NCBI RefSeq assembly: GCF_900142605.1
Contig: NZ_FRBL01000001.1
Coordinates: forward strand, 372,001-436,000
DNA: 64,000 bases
Direction of reading: 5' to 3'
Origin: Chitinophaga jiangningensis
Lineage (GTDB): Bacteria; Bacteroidota; Bacteroidia; Chitinophagales; Chitinophagaceae
A model generated the notes under the pieces. It was not told where the DNA came from. It saw only the letters and a list, made by a program, of their open reading frames with translations, and did no database searches. Position numbers and translations under genes: made by a program. Of the stretch, positions 24,291-33,525 are shown in pieces (the stretch's first letter is position 1; each line of letters starts with the position of its first letter).

Positions 24291-27200
24291 TTAGAATCCG
24301 AACTTAACACCTACCGTATAGGTTCTGATGTTTGGATAAGGGTTGTAGTCAATATTTAGAGAAGTATAGTTACCAAAGGAATTAGCATACGTATTCACTT
24401 CCGGATCAAAACCGGAATAGTTGGTGAAGGTATACAGGTTCTGTACAGTAGCGTAGATGAGTGCTGACTTGAATACATCTTTGGTGATTTTAGGCAGTGG
24501 TAACTGGTAAGAGAGCGTTACGGTTTTGATGCGGAGGAAACTTCCGTCTTCCACAATATCACTGGTAACGTTGGATGCTCTTCTTAAACCGCTTCCGATG
24601 GCTGGCAGCGTATTGCTGGTGCCTTCGCCATGCCAGCTGTCAGTAGCTACATAAGCGAACTTGTTACTGTACACGGCACCGTTTTCCATTTCAATACGGC
24701 TTACGTTCAGGATATCCTGGCCCTGTACCCCTTGCAGGAAGATGCTGAGTGCCCATGGGCCATATTTCAGGTTACTGGTAAAGCCATACGTAAATTTAGG
24801 CAGTGCATGACCAATAATCACCCTGTCTTTATCCGCGGAGAGTACACCGTCACCATTCTGATCTACATAAATCGGATCACCTGGTTTTACGGTTTGTTTA
24901 GTGCCACTGGCTTTAATCTGATCGTCCGACTGCCAGATGCCACCAAACTGGTAACCGTAGAAGGAGCCGATGGACTCACCCACTTTCAGGATACCTGAGT
25001 TTTGACCACCCGGAAATACGGAGGAGCTTACGTTACCCTGCGGGATATTATCCTGGCCACCTAAGCTTTTAATCTTGTTCCTGTTGGTAGCAATATTGAA
25101 TGAGGTAGTCCAGTTCCATTGGCCCGTTTCTACGTTCACACTGCTTAATCCCAGTTCATACCCTACGTTTTCCACTTTACCGATATTGGCCATTACAGTA
25201 GTAAAGCCGGAAGTGGAAGGGATAGTTCTGCTAAACAGCAGGTCCGACGTTTGCTTATTGTAGTAATCAGCAGTAACTGTCAGCCTGTTATTCCATAACC
25301 CCAGGTCAAATCCGAAGTCAAAGGAACTGGTGCTTTCCCATCCCAGATCAGGATTAGGGAAGTTATTGGGAGAAGTACCCACCACACGGCCCTGACTCAG
25401 GATATAAGAGTTAGTAGTGTATTGCTGTAAGGAGAGATAGGGGTCAATACTCTGGTTACCCACCGTACCGTAGCTGATACGGGCTTTCAGATCAGATATC
25501 TGTTTTACATTTTTCAGGAATTCCTCATCCGATACTCTCCATGCAAATGCACCGGATGGATAGTAACCCCATTTTTTATTCGGGCCAAATTTAGAAGTAC
25601 CATCCGCACGCATGCTCACGGTAAAGAGGTATTTATCCATCAGGCGATAGTTAATTCTTCCGAGGTACGACTGGATCGCATATTCAGTAGGCTGCACCCT
25701 TACCGGCACTGCGGTACCAACACTCATGTTGGTAGTACCGTATTTGTTAGTAGTCAGGTTATTGATTGTGTTGGTTGATCCTTCGGTTCTCCACAGCTGA
25801 TAGGTATAACCAACCAATGCGGTGATGGCATTATTTTTATTGATGGCTTTGTCGTAGGTAAGCGTATGCTCTGTGAGGTAGTTATAGGCTACCCTGCTTT
25901 CGATGGAGGCGAGACCTTTATCCTGCGCTCCCCAATAAGTAGTGGTAGGGTGGAAGATATCTTCCCGGGCGGTTCTGTATTCACCACCCAAAGTAGACCT
26001 GAGTTTCAGCCCTTTGATGATTTCCCATTCGCCGAACATATTGGCAAAAGTGCGCATCTCTTTCTGCTTATCCGTGTTCAGCATAGCATTGGCTACAGGG
26101 TTACCGATCTGGGAAAGGAGATCAGCATTGGCACCTACGAATGTATAGCTGCCGTCCGGATTATAAACAGGACCAACAGGGCTGATGCGCATGGCATCCA
26201 GCAGGGTACCACCGGTAGAACCACCGTTGGAGTTGATGGCTGCCAGGCCCTGTGTATTATAAGAGATAGAGGAATTGATACCTAAGCGTACTTTTTTACT
26301 GATATCACGGGTGAGGTTAAACCTTACGGTTCCCCTTTTATAGCCTGAGTTGATGATAATCCCCTGCTGATCGAAATAGCTCGCACCCAGGAAGTATTTG
26401 GTTCCTTCACTTCCTCCGGAGAGAGAAACGTTCGCATTGGTTACCGGCGCGGTACGGATAATTTCATCCAGCCAGTTGGTACCTTTACCCAGGGTATCCA
26501 GGCCGGCTTGTGTATATACAGGTGCTTTGCCCTGGTAAGCCTGTACCGTGTTGAGGTAGTTACCAAACTGGGTGGCGTCCATCATCTTCAGCATTCTTGA
26601 TACTTCCTGCATACCACGGTAGAAATCTACCGACACGGTGTTTCTGCCAGCGGAACCTTGTTTGGTAGTGATGATCACCACCCCGTTGGCACCACGGCTA
26701 CCGTAGATGGCGGTGGCGGAAACATCTTTCAATACATCCATGGTAGCGATATCGGAAGGGTTGATGGTGGTGATATCAGCACCGGCATAACCATCAATCA
26801 CATACAGTGGATCGCTGCCGGCGGTGATGGAGTTAGTACCACGTACCCGCACGGAGAAGGAGGCCCCTGGCTGCGCATTGGTTTGCGTTACCTGCACCCC
26901 GCTCACCTGCCCTTGCAGCAGCTGGCTGGTACCAAATACCGGTGATTTCTCGGTATTGGCAATGGGAACGGAACTGATGGAACCGGTAAGATCTTTACGT
27001 TTAGCAGTACCGTAACCTACTACCACTACGTCCGACAATGATTTCACTGCTTCCTTCAAAACAATGGTTACATTATCAGCTGTGGCCGTATACTGCAACG
27101 GTTCATATCCGATAGAAGATAGTTGCAGCACTGCTTTGGTGCCTGCCGGTATGTTTAATGTAAACGTACCCTCTCCGGATGTGACGGTGGCTACTTTTGT

Positions 27201-27341
27201 GCCGGCAACCTGGATGGTTACTCCTGGCAGGGGGCTGTTATCCACCCCGGTTACTTTTCCTGTGAGCTTCTTTGTTTGGGCCGAAGTAGCGAGGACGCCA
27301 AACAGCATCATAACGATTAAAAGGAATTTACGCGAGAACAT
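24291..27341 (-). CDS. SusC/RagA-family TonB-linked outer-membrane transporter
   Basis: A 1016-residue TonB-dependent transporter. After the signal peptide comes a carboxypeptidase-D-like regulatory domain (LTGKVTGVDNSPLPGVTIQV, about 25-105), then the plug with SDVVVVGYGTAKRKDLTGS and IDGYAG...LKDVSATAIYGSRGANGVV. A beta barrel follows, ending in an aromatic VKFGF. It imports oligomers with energy from TonB. It pairs with the SusD just downstream. There is no STN or anti-sigma interaction domain, which fits control by the divergent LacI gene rather than a sigma/anti-sigma pair. Confidence 0.95.
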   Translation of the reverse strand: MFSRKFLLIVMMLFGVLATSAQTKKLTGKVTGVDNSPLPGVTIQVAGTKVATVTSGEGTFTLNIPAGTKAVLQLSSIGYEPLQYTATADNVTIVLKEAVKSLSDVVVVGYGTAKRKDLTGSISSVPIANTEKSPVFGTSQLLQGQVSGVQVTQTNAQPGASFSVRVRGTNSITAGSDPLYVIDGYAGADITTINPSDIATMDVLKDVSATAIYGSRGANGVVIITTKQGSAGRNTVSVDFYRGMQEVSRMLKMMDATQFGNYLNTVQAYQGKAPVYTQAGLDTLGKGTNWLDEIIRTAPVTNANVSLSGGSEGTKYFLGASYFDQQGIIINSGYKRGTVRFNLTRDISKKVRLGINSSISYNTQGLAAINSNGGSTGGTLLDAMRISPVGPVYNPDGSYTFVGANADLLSQIGNPVANAMLNTDKQKEMRTFANMFGEWEIIKGLKLRSTLGGEYRTAREDIFHPTTTYWGAQDKGLASIESRVAYNYLTEHTLTYDKAINKNNAITALVGYTYQLWRTEGSTNTINNLTTNKYGTTNMSVGTAVPVRVQPTEYAIQSYLGRINYRLMDKYLFTVSMRADGTSKFGPNKKWGYYPSGAFAWRVSDEEFLKNVKQISDLKARISYGTVGNQSIDPYLSLQQYTTNSYILSQGRVVGTSPNNFPNPDLGWESTSSFDFGFDLGLWNNRLTVTADYYNKQTSDLLFSRTIPSTSGFTTVMANIGKVENVGYELGLSSVNVETGQWNWTTSFNIATNRNKIKSLGGQDNIPQGNVSSSVFPGGQNSGILKVGESIGSFYGYQFGGIWQSDDQIKASGTKQTVKPGDPIYVDQNGDGVLSADKDRVIIGHALPKFTYGFTSNLKYGPWALSIFLQGVQGQDILNVSRIEMENGAVYSNKFAYVATDSWHGEGTSNTLPAIGSGLRRASNVTSDIVEDGSFLRIKTVTLSYQLPLPKITKDVFKSALIYATVQNLYTFTNYSGFDPEVNTYANSFGNYTSLNIDYNPYPNIRTYTVGVKFGF

Positions 27342-27437
27342 AGCTCTGCTTTTAGTGTAATTTTTATTGAAAGGCTAATATTTTGTACCAGTAAGGTTAA
27401 ATGTAACAGCAATTCGGTTGACTCCTGAAAAATTCTA

Positions 27438-27454
27438 CGGAAACGTTTGCATAA
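27438..27454. promoter_or_regulatory. Candidate LacI-family operator (half-matching copy)
   Basis: CGGAAACGTTTGCATAA lies between divergent susC and lacI, about 60 bases before the lacI start and 100 before susC. The right half AAACGTTTGCATAA is identical to the sites at 50026 and 54551. The left half has GG in place of GC. Binding by the adjacent LacI is inferred. Confidence 0.55.
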
Positions 27455-27515
27455 AACATCAAATTGCGCTAAATTAGTATCAGGTCCACAGAGTATGAAA
27501 AAGAGGTAAAGTCTT

Positions 27516-28529
27516 ATGAGTGCAATCACCATTAAAATGCTTGCCAGGGAGTTAAACCTGGCAATATCCACAGTATCAAGGGCGCTGATGGATAGCTATG
27601 AGATCAGTGCAGAAACAAAAGAGAAGGTACATGCATTGGCCCGACAGCTAAATTACCAGCCAAATCACTATGCCAGCAGTTTACGCCGCCAACGCAGCAA
27701 AACTATTGCAGTGATCATTCCTGAAATTTCCAATAACTTTTTTTCCCACGTAATCAATGGTATAGAAGCCATCGCACAGGAAAAAAACTATCATGTACTT
27801 ATTTATTTCACCCACGAAAATCAGCAGAAAGAAGCGGAAGTAATTCAGCATTTACTGAGCGGCCGGGTAGACGGTATTCTCATGTCCATGGCGGGAAACA
27901 CCAGTAATATCCAGCACCTGCACCCGATCCGGGAACAGGGCATACCCATCGTGTTTTTCGACCGGATTTGTGCCGATCTGGACGCGCCCACCGTTACCAC
28001 AGATGATTTTGACAGCAGCCTGCTGGCCACTCATCATCTGATGGAGGTAGGATGTAAGAAAATTGCGTACCTCTCCATCTCCCCGCACCTGTCGATCGAC
28101 TGCAAACGTATGCAGGGATTTCAGCAGGCCATAGCCACCAAAAATGGAAATGTAGCGTCCTTACTGCTGCCTTGCAGCACTGACCCACAGCGTAACCAGG
28201 AGCTGATAACCAATATGCTGGCCACTGAAAAGCCGGATGGCATTTTTGCTTCGGTGGAAAAACTGGCCATCACCAGCTACCATGCCTGCGCATCGCTGGG
28301 ACTCGCCATCCCCGCTGATGTGAAGATACTCAGCTTCTCCAACCTGGAAACTGCCAGCCTGTTAAATCCGGCACTTACCACCATCATTCAGCCTGCACAT
28401 GATATGGGCAAAAGTGCGGCCACTGTGCTGTTTAATATGCTGGAAAAAAGGAAGACCAGGAACTGGGAACGGAATACCGTCATCCGCTCTTCGATGATTA
28501 TACGCAGATCTACACAAATAGCGAGATAA
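27516..28529 (+). CDS. LacI-family transcriptional regulator
   Basis: A 337-residue LacI/GalR regulator. The N-terminal HTH (about 4-50) contains IKMLARELNLAISTVSRAL, followed by the hinge helix NYQPNHYASSLRR. A periplasmic-binding-like effector domain starts at KTIAVIIPEISNNFF. It is divergent from the SusC/SusD pair with an operator-like site between them, so it likely controls that pair and itself in response to a sugar. A second LacI of the window (41320) has a similar HTH. Confidence 0.92.
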   Translation: MSAITIKMLARELNLAISTVSRALMDSYEISAETKEKVHALARQLNYQPNHYASSLRRQRSKTIAVIIPEISNNFFSHVINGIEAIAQEKNYHVLIYFTHENQQKEAEVIQHLLSGRVDGILMSMAGNTSNIQHLHPIREQGIPIVFFDRICADLDAPTVTTDDFDSSLLATHHLMEVGCKKIAYLSISPHLSIDCKRMQGFQQAIATKNGNVASLLLPCSTDPQRNQELITNMLATEKPDGIFASVEKLAITSYHACASLGLAIPADVKILSFSNLETASLLNPALTTIIQPAHDMGKSAATVLFNMLEKRKTRNWERNTVIRSSMIIRRSTQIAR

Positions 28530-28531
28530 AA

Positions 28532-28560
28532 AAAGGTTCCGCATAAAATGCGGAACCTTT
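28532..28560. terminator. Bidirectional intrinsic terminator
   Basis: A perfect 13-base-pair stem (28532-28544 with 28548-28560) around AAA. It has A-rich flanks on the left and TTT at the end, between convergent lacI and rhlE. A smaller hairpin CAAAACC-GAA-GGTTTTG follows at 28564-28580. Confidence 0.8.
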
Positions 28561-28589
28561 GTCACAAAACCGAAGGTTTTGCTATATCA

Positions 28590-29852
28590 TTAAAAATCTA
28601 CTTTTTTCTTATCACGCTTATCATTCTGATAACGCTTCTTGTGCATGTTCCTTGGCTTAGGCCTGCGCGGATCGGCCTTAGGTGCATCCGGGTTTGCACT
28701 CCTCGCTTCCATATTTGCTGCTTCCTCAAAAGGATGGCGCAAAACAGTGATTTCCTGTTTGGTAAGACGGTGGATGCTCTTCAGGTAGGCTCTTTCCTCA
28801 TGATCACAGAAGGATAGTGCAATGCCGGAAGCGCCGGCCCTTCCTGTACGACCAATACGGTGCACATAAGTTTCGGCCACATTTGGCAGGTCGTAGTTGA
28901 TCACATGTTCCAGCGCGTCTACGTCGATACCTCTGGCGGCAATATCAGTAGCTACCAGTACGCGCATACGGCCACTTTTAAAGTTGGCCAGCGCCATTTC
29001 CCTGGAAGACTGTGATTTATCACCATGCAACGCATCGGCATTGATGCCGCGGCGCTTCAGGTTTTTAGCTATCCTGTCCGCTCCATGCTTGGTTTGTGTA
29101 AACACGATGGTACGGTCAATTTCCTTGTTTTTCAGAATCAGCTCCAGCAATGCCTGTTTATCCTTTTTGCGGATGTAATACACCCCCTGCTCCACCCTTT
29201 CGGCTGTGGAAGACACCGGCGTTACGGTCACCTTTTCAGGTTTATAGAGTAAGGAATTAGCCAGCTGAGAAATCTTAGGTGGCATGGTAGCCGAGAAAAA
29301 CAGGGTTTGTCTTTCTGTAGGCAGCTCCTTAATAATTTTTTTGATATCGTTGATAAAGCCCATGTCCAGCATACGGTCCGCTTCATCCAGCACAAATACC
29401 TCGAGGTAGTTCAGGTAGATGATACCCTGGTTCATCAGGTCGAGTAAACGGCCCGGAGTAGCAATCAGGATATCTGTACCGCTGCGCAGAGAGATCACCT
29501 GTTTATGCTGTGGTACCCCACCAAAGATTACATCATGTTTCAGACCCGTATGCTTTCCATAAGCGGTAAAGCTGTCACCGATCTGGGAGGCCAGTTCGCG
29601 TGTAGGCGTGAGGATGAGTGCACGGATATGCTTATACCCCGCAGACGACCAGTTTTCGTTATACAGTCGCTGTAAAATAGGAATGGCAAAAGCTGCCGTT
29701 TTACCGGTACCGGTTTGGGCGCAGCCTAACAAATCTTTTCCGGTTAATACAATTGGAATGGATTGTTCCTGGATCGGGGTTGGGGTCGTATAGCCTTCAG
29801 CTTTTACGGCTTTTAAAATGGGCTCAATAAGCCCTAATTGCTCAAATTGCAT
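28590..29852 (-). CDS. rhlE: DEAD-box ATP-dependent RNA helicase, RhlE-like
   Basis: A 420-residue DEAD-box helicase with the full motif set: Q motif near GYTTPTPIQEQ, motif I AQTGTGKTAAF, Ia PTRELASQI, II DEAD in VLDEADRMLDMGF, III SAT, V TDIAARGIDV and VI HRIGRTGRAG. The C-terminus is a short basic, proline-rich tail ending KKRYQNDKRDKKK, as in RhlE proteins. It unwinds RNA duplexes, likely in ribosome assembly or RNA decay. It stands alone after a roughly 300-base upstream region. Confidence 0.93.
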   Translation of the reverse strand: MQFEQLGLIEPILKAVKAEGYTTPTPIQEQSIPIVLTGKDLLGCAQTGTGKTAAFAIPILQRLYNENWSSAGYKHIRALILTPTRELASQIGDSFTAYGKHTGLKHDVIFGGVPQHKQVISLRSGTDILIATPGRLLDLMNQGIIYLNYLEVFVLDEADRMLDMGFINDIKKIIKELPTERQTLFFSATMPPKISQLANSLLYKPEKVTVTPVSSTAERVEQGVYYIRKKDKQALLELILKNKEIDRTIVFTQTKHGADRIAKNLKRRGINADALHGDKSQSSREMALANFKSGRMRVLVATDIAARGIDVDALEHVINYDLPNVAETYVHRIGRTGRAGASGIALSFCDHEERAYLKSIHRLTKQEITVLRHPFEEAANMEARSANPDAPKADPRRPKPRNMHKKRYQNDKRDKKKVDF

Positions 29853-30161
29853 GTTTAATAATTTAACCCGGGATGTGCGTCGGGGTTGACCGGATTAGCT
29901 ATTACAAAAAATGTGAAAGTTTATCTGGTCTGTTATGAATATGTTACAGGTCTAAAATCCTGTACAGATGACCAATGAGGAGAGCAAGTTTTTCAGGTTG
30001 TATGCTATTATCTCAAAAGACAGATGCAAAGATAAGTGATTTCGTGTATTCGCAGTGTTAAAACTGGGTTTAGGTACCGGTGGCCGGTGGGAGGGCACTA
30101 AAGGTGCCCTCCCACCGGCATTTTCCCCTGCCTGCGGCACGGGGGAAATGCCGGAAAAAAA
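29853..30161. other. Intergenic region with twin hairpins, no gene seen
   Basis: About 310 bases between two minus-strand genes. The left part should hold the rhlE promoter. The right part holds the twin hairpin element at 30083-30154, placed just after the cytochrome gene stop. Confidence 0.5.
30083..30154. repeat. Twin overlapping hairpins related to those at 12874-12949
   Basis: Hairpin 1 has a 16-base-pair perfect stem (30083-30098 with 30104-30119) around TAAAG. Hairpin 2 pairs CCGGCATTTTCCCC (30115-30128) with GGGGGAAATGCCGG (30141-30154) and continues inward as TGCC-TGC-GGCA. They share CCGGC. The loop cores (CC-TGC-GG and GGCAC..AAAGGTGCC) match the pair at 12874-12949 although the stems differ. 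It probably terminates the cytochrome gene. Confidence 0.6.
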
Positions 30162-30587
30162 TTACCTGGCAGGCGGCGCCTGAGGTGCCTTGTCGGCAGG
30201 CTTGCTCACAGGTTCCTCATTACCGTGGTGACAGGTATAACAGGTCACTGTCATCGGCTCGGAGCCTTTGAAAAATTTCTTGTTAATACGGCTGGTCATA
30301 CGCATCATATCGCGTGCTACTCCTTTGTGCGGATTTTCGTCACTGGCGAAATCCATGTGTTTGGGATCATCCTTGGAAGGCGCATGGCAAAAGCCACACT
30401 TTACACCGAGGGCATTGTTGAAGTTGCGCATTACCACAATCAGCTCTTCGTGACTGATGTTTTTAGGCAGCACCTTCAGGTTCTTCGGCTTCTCCGGTTC
30501 CTGTGGCAGCGACAGGGAGCAAAGCGCCCCGGCAGTCACAAAGGCAGCGGCTAATAAAGCCATGCTCTTTTTGATTTTCATCAACAT
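30162..30587 (-). CDS. Two-heme c-type cytochrome (reaction-centre cytochrome-like)
   Basis: A 141-residue exported protein with an N-terminal hydrophobic signal and two heme-attachment motifs, C64-G-F-C67-H68 and C116-Y-T-C119-H120. The surrounding pattern (LGVKCGFCHAPSKDDPKHMDFASD, then ARDMMRMTSRIN) is that of the small proteins related to the photosynthetic reaction-centre cytochrome subunit, common in non-photosynthetic Bacteroidota. It should be a periplasmic electron carrier, perhaps membrane-tethered. Starts at 30587 or 30581 are both possible. Its redox partner is not in the window. Confidence 0.88.
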   Translation of the reverse strand: MLMKIKKSMALLAAAFVTAGALCSLSLPQEPEKPKNLKVLPKNISHEELIVVMRNFNNALGVKCGFCHAPSKDDPKHMDFASDENPHKGVARDMMRMTSRINKKFFKGSEPMTVTCYTCHHGNEEPVSKPADKAPQAPPAR

Positions 30588-30684
30588 GAAATTTTATGAA
30601 TAAATAGCTTCCTTTATCTTTGGAAATCTACAAAAAAATCTCATATCACAAAATATGTTATAGATAAACTGCGCAATAATCGGG

Positions 30685-30715
30685 TTTACCGGCACTGCAC
30701 CACCCGCTACCTTTG
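30685..30715 (+). promoter_or_regulatory. Promoter of the Ada-like gene
   Basis: TTTA (30685-30688) and TACCTTTG (30708-30715) are 19 bases apart, a near-consensus Bacteroidota promoter. Because the -7 element overlaps the GTG at 30715, the downstream ATG at 30733 is the likely start. Confidence 0.55.
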
Positions 30716-30732
30716 TGTTAAAAGTGAATGCT

Positions 30733-31572
30733 ATGGACAATTATGAAAAAGTGGCACTCGCCATCGACTACATTAAAAACCACTTCAAAGAACAGCCGGA
30801 CCTCCGGGAAATAGCAGCTGCCGCGCACCTCAGCCCCTTTCATTTCCAAAGGGTTTTTGCAGAATGGGCAGGCGTATCTCCCAAAAAATTCCTGCAGTTC
30901 CTCACACTCGACTATGCCAAGGCCCTGCTTAAAAATGACCAGGCCACCCTCATGGATGCTGCATTTGAAACAGGCCTCTCCGGCACCAGCCGGCTGCATG
31001 ACCTGTTTGTAAACATCGAAAGCATGACCCCGGGTGAATACAAAAACGGCGGCAAAGCCTTACAAATCAACTACAGCTTCGCCGAAAGTCCGTTTGGCAA
31101 CGTGATTGTAGCCAGTACCAGCAAAGGCATCTGTTATATGGCTTTTTCGGAAGATGAAACCGCCGCATTTACAGGACTCGTACAAGCCTTTCCTGCCGCC
31201 ACTTTCAGGCAAATGACGGATCTGATGCAACAACATGCACTGTATATTTTTACGCAGGACTGGGCCAGTTTATCCGACATAAAACTGCACCTCAAAGGCA
31301 CCCCCTTTCAGCTGAAAGTATGGGATGCGCTGCTGCATATCCCGCTCGGACAGGTAAGCACCTATTCCGACATCGCACAAAAAATCAATCACCCCAACGC
31401 TTCCCGCGCAGTAGGCAGCGCCATTGGCAGCAACCCCGTGGCCTTTCTGATCCCCTGCCACCGCGTGATAAAAGCCAACGGTGAAACAGGCGGCTACCAC
31501 TGGGGCGCTACCCGCAAAAACGCGATACTGGGCTGGGAGGCCGCTAACATCTCCCCGGAAAAAGATTTGTGA
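30733..31572 (+). CDS. AraC-type HTH fused to methylated-DNA-protein cysteine methyltransferase (Ada-like)
   Basis: A 279-residue protein. Residues 1-105 form an AraC HTH domain (YIKNHFKEQPDLREIAAAAHLSPFHFQRVFAEWAGVSPKKF). Residues 110-275 form an O6-alkylguanine-DNA alkyltransferase, with acceptor C242 in the PCHRV motif followed by NGETGGYHWG. It corresponds to Ada without its N-terminal zinc domain and should both repair O6-methylguanine and regulate transcription. A separate small zinc-domain gene lies 154 bases downstream. The gene's last codons are part of a degenerate triplicated repeat. Confidence 0.9.
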   Translation: MDNYEKVALAIDYIKNHFKEQPDLREIAAAAHLSPFHFQRVFAEWAGVSPKKFLQFLTLDYAKALLKNDQATLMDAAFETGLSGTSRLHDLFVNIESMTPGEYKNGGKALQINYSFAESPFGNVIVASTSKGICYMAFSEDETAAFTGLVQAFPAATFRQMTDLMQQHALYIFTQDWASLSDIKLHLKGTPFQLKVWDALLHIPLGQVSTYSDIAQKINHPNASRAVGSAIGSNPVAFLIPCHRVIKANGETGGYHWGATRKNAILGWEAANISPEKDL

Positions 31573-31744
31573 TGCACCAGCAACTACCGTGGAGCGCAGC
31601 ATCAGCCCCGGCGGCAGTTAACATCTCCCTGAAAAAAACTTGTGATGCACTAACACCAGCCGGGAATCAACCGCCACCACGGGATACCAGCCGGAAAAAC
31701 CATTACATCTCCCCGAAAAAAATATATGATACACCATCAGCAAT
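31546..31744. repeat. Three degenerate copies of the ada stop/start junction
   Basis: About 40-base units starting at 31546, 31620 and 31704 share (A/T)ACATCTCCC(C/T)G, then an A-run, then TGATGCAC or TGATACAC, then a CAGCAA-like end. Copy 1 holds the stop codon of the Ada-like gene. Copy 3 holds the ATG (31726) of the next gene. Spacing is 74 and 84 bases. Confidence 0.65.
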
Positions 31745-32001
31745 TGGGCACCACCACGTATACACGCAGTAAAAATCTCCTGCAACTCATCCGGACAGGA
31801 GCCATTACAATTGGCGGCAATAAAAAGCTGAAAATATACGGTACCCTGCAATGCAGTTCCGGTAAACGAATGAAGACCGCCAACCGCGTTTTTTTCAGGG
31901 ATGAACAAGAAGCACTGCAACATGGTTATAGAGCCTGTAAGCGCTGCCTGAAACGGAATGTCCCCCCCTTGGGAAGGGAGGGACTCCATTATTGCTTATG
32001 A
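31726..32001 (+). CDS. Small Ada metal-binding-domain protein
   Basis: A 91-residue protein resembling the N-terminal zinc-binding domain of Ada in the stand-alone form seen in this phylum: IRTGAITIGGNKKLKIYGTLQ, CSSGKRM, then NRVFFRDEQEALQHGYRACKRC. In Ada this domain accepts methyl groups from DNA phosphotriesters through a zinc-bound cysteine. Only three cysteines of the usual set are evident (one in QCSSGK, two in ACKRC), so chemistry is uncertain. The last 15 residues do not look like the family and may be altered. It follows the Ada-like gene and probably works with it. Confidence 0.7.
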   Translation: MIHHQQLGTTTYTRSKNLLQLIRTGAITIGGNKKLKIYGTLQCSSGKRMKTANRVFFRDEQEALQHGYRACKRCLKRNVPPLGREGLHYCL

Positions 32002-32053
32002 ATAAGACCAGCATTGGAAAATGCCGCGCCGCTACAAAGAGGAAACAAAAACT

Positions 32054-33520
32054 TTACTGGTTATCCACACAAAGCTTGTTGTACACCAGCTCGTCGGAAG
32101 AAATCGGGTAGATGTATTTTGCCGCAGTAGGATCTACCGCTACAATACCTCCCCTGGCTACAAATGGCAGCCCCAAACGGGTAACTTCCATGCCTCTGAA
32201 GCCTTCGCCTAGCAATTCAATATGTTTTTCTTTTGTGATAGCATTAATTAAATCCTGCTTGGTAGCAAAATCAGCCGCCACAAAAGTGGTAGTAGGATCT
32301 GAACGATGCCTGATTACATTCAGCAGTTCCAGCGCACCGGCATCCACGCCAGCCGCCAGGCGGGCCTTAGCTTCCGCCAGGTTCAGCAGCACTTCGGCAT
32401 AGCGTAAAACAGGTACCCAGTCGGTATACGGGCTGGGTGTACCAAACTTTGTCATATAGTTATCGCTGCCATCGTTATACACCATTGCACGGCGTGCATC
32501 GGTTGCCTTCCAGCCTGCGTCACTTACAATACCGGTGCTGATCATGGTGTATTCACCATTACCACCATACGGACCATCATTTGGCGCAAAGTAGTATCCC
32601 AGCTGCGTTTGTGTACCCGGGAAGTCGCCCACCGCACTGGTAAATGGCAGTGAGAATATTGACTCATTGGTAGTATACGGCGCCTGGAATACTTTGGTAA
32701 CATCGGCCTGTAAGCCATGACCGCCAGGAGAAACGAAAGGCGCAGCTGCGCTTACAATTTTAGCACCTTCAGCCACTACTTTATCATACTGGCCCATGTG
32801 CAGGTATACACGCATTTTCAGCGCTACTACACTGTAAAAGTTCGCATGTGTTACGGACTGCTGAGAGCCGGCACTTGCTTTAGGTAGTGCTGCTTCTGCT
32901 TCATCCAGGTCTTTAAGAATCTGTGTATAAGTTTCAGCCACTGTGCTCCTTGCCTTCTGGTAAGAGCCTTTGTCTTTATTACCTTCGGTATAAATAATCA
33001 AACCTGGCTTGCTGCCATTGCCATCCCAGTAAGGGCGGGCGTATAATTGCAACAGGCTGAAATAGGACAGTGCGCGCACAAATTTCGCTTCACCGATGTA
33101 AACTTTCGCCACATCATCCCCCACCACTTTGCTGCCACCGCCGGCATTCATACCATCCAAAAACAGGTTGGCATTATTGATCGTGAGATAACCGTAATTC
33201 CATATCTCTTTTACTTCCTGCGTTTCATTGCTGGCGCCCCTTCTCCAGGTAAGGTTAAAGGTTACGCTGTTTGAAAGTTCATTCTGGTAATCTTCTGCGC
33301 GCACTTCATTGGCAATCTGAAATTTACCTCCGAGGAAACGACCGTCTTTTAAACGGGTATACAAACCATTGTTCAGGCTCGCAATACGATCCTTGGTTTG
33401 GAAAGCCACGTAGTCGGGCATGTCGCCGGCAGGAATCGGATTAAGCAAATCGTCTTTACTGCATGAAGCCAGCCCCATTGCCAGCAACAGTGTATATATG
33501 CTGATTTTTTTCATCTTCAT
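32054..33520 (-). CDS. SusD/RagB-family outer-membrane lipoprotein
   Basis: A 488-residue SusD protein. The lipoprotein signal ends in GLASC-SKDD. The N-terminal helix region, LLQLYARPYWDGNGSKPGLIIY, and the C-terminal ITKEKHIELLGEGFRGMEVTRLGLPF followed by IYPISSDELVYN are typical. It is the surface partner of the SusC 5 bases upstream. It differs clearly from the SusD at 22811, so the two pairs probably take different glycans. No terminator is obvious after its stop. Confidence 0.95.
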   Translation of the reverse strand: MKMKKISIYTLLLAMGLASCSKDDLLNPIPAGDMPDYVAFQTKDRIASLNNGLYTRLKDGRFLGGKFQIANEVRAEDYQNELSNSVTFNLTWRRGASNETQEVKEIWNYGYLTINNANLFLDGMNAGGGSKVVGDDVAKVYIGEAKFVRALSYFSLLQLYARPYWDGNGSKPGLIIYTEGNKDKGSYQKARSTVAETYTQILKDLDEAEAALPKASAGSQQSVTHANFYSVVALKMRVYLHMGQYDKVVAEGAKIVSAAAPFVSPGGHGLQADVTKVFQAPYTTNESIFSLPFTSAVGDFPGTQTQLGYYFAPNDGPYGGNGEYTMISTGIVSDAGWKATDARRAMVYNDGSDNYMTKFGTPSPYTDWVPVLRYAEVLLNLAEAKARLAAGVDAGALELLNVIRHRSDPTTTFVAADFATKQDLINAITKEKHIELLGEGFRGMEVTRLGLPFVARGGIVAVDPTAAKYIYPISSDELVYNKLCVDNQ

Positions 33521-33525
33521 TCGGT

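Noticed and set aside
31569..31772. A 67-codon frame between the two Ada genes
   Set aside because: It is made of the repeated junction sequence read in another frame and overlaps both flanking genes.
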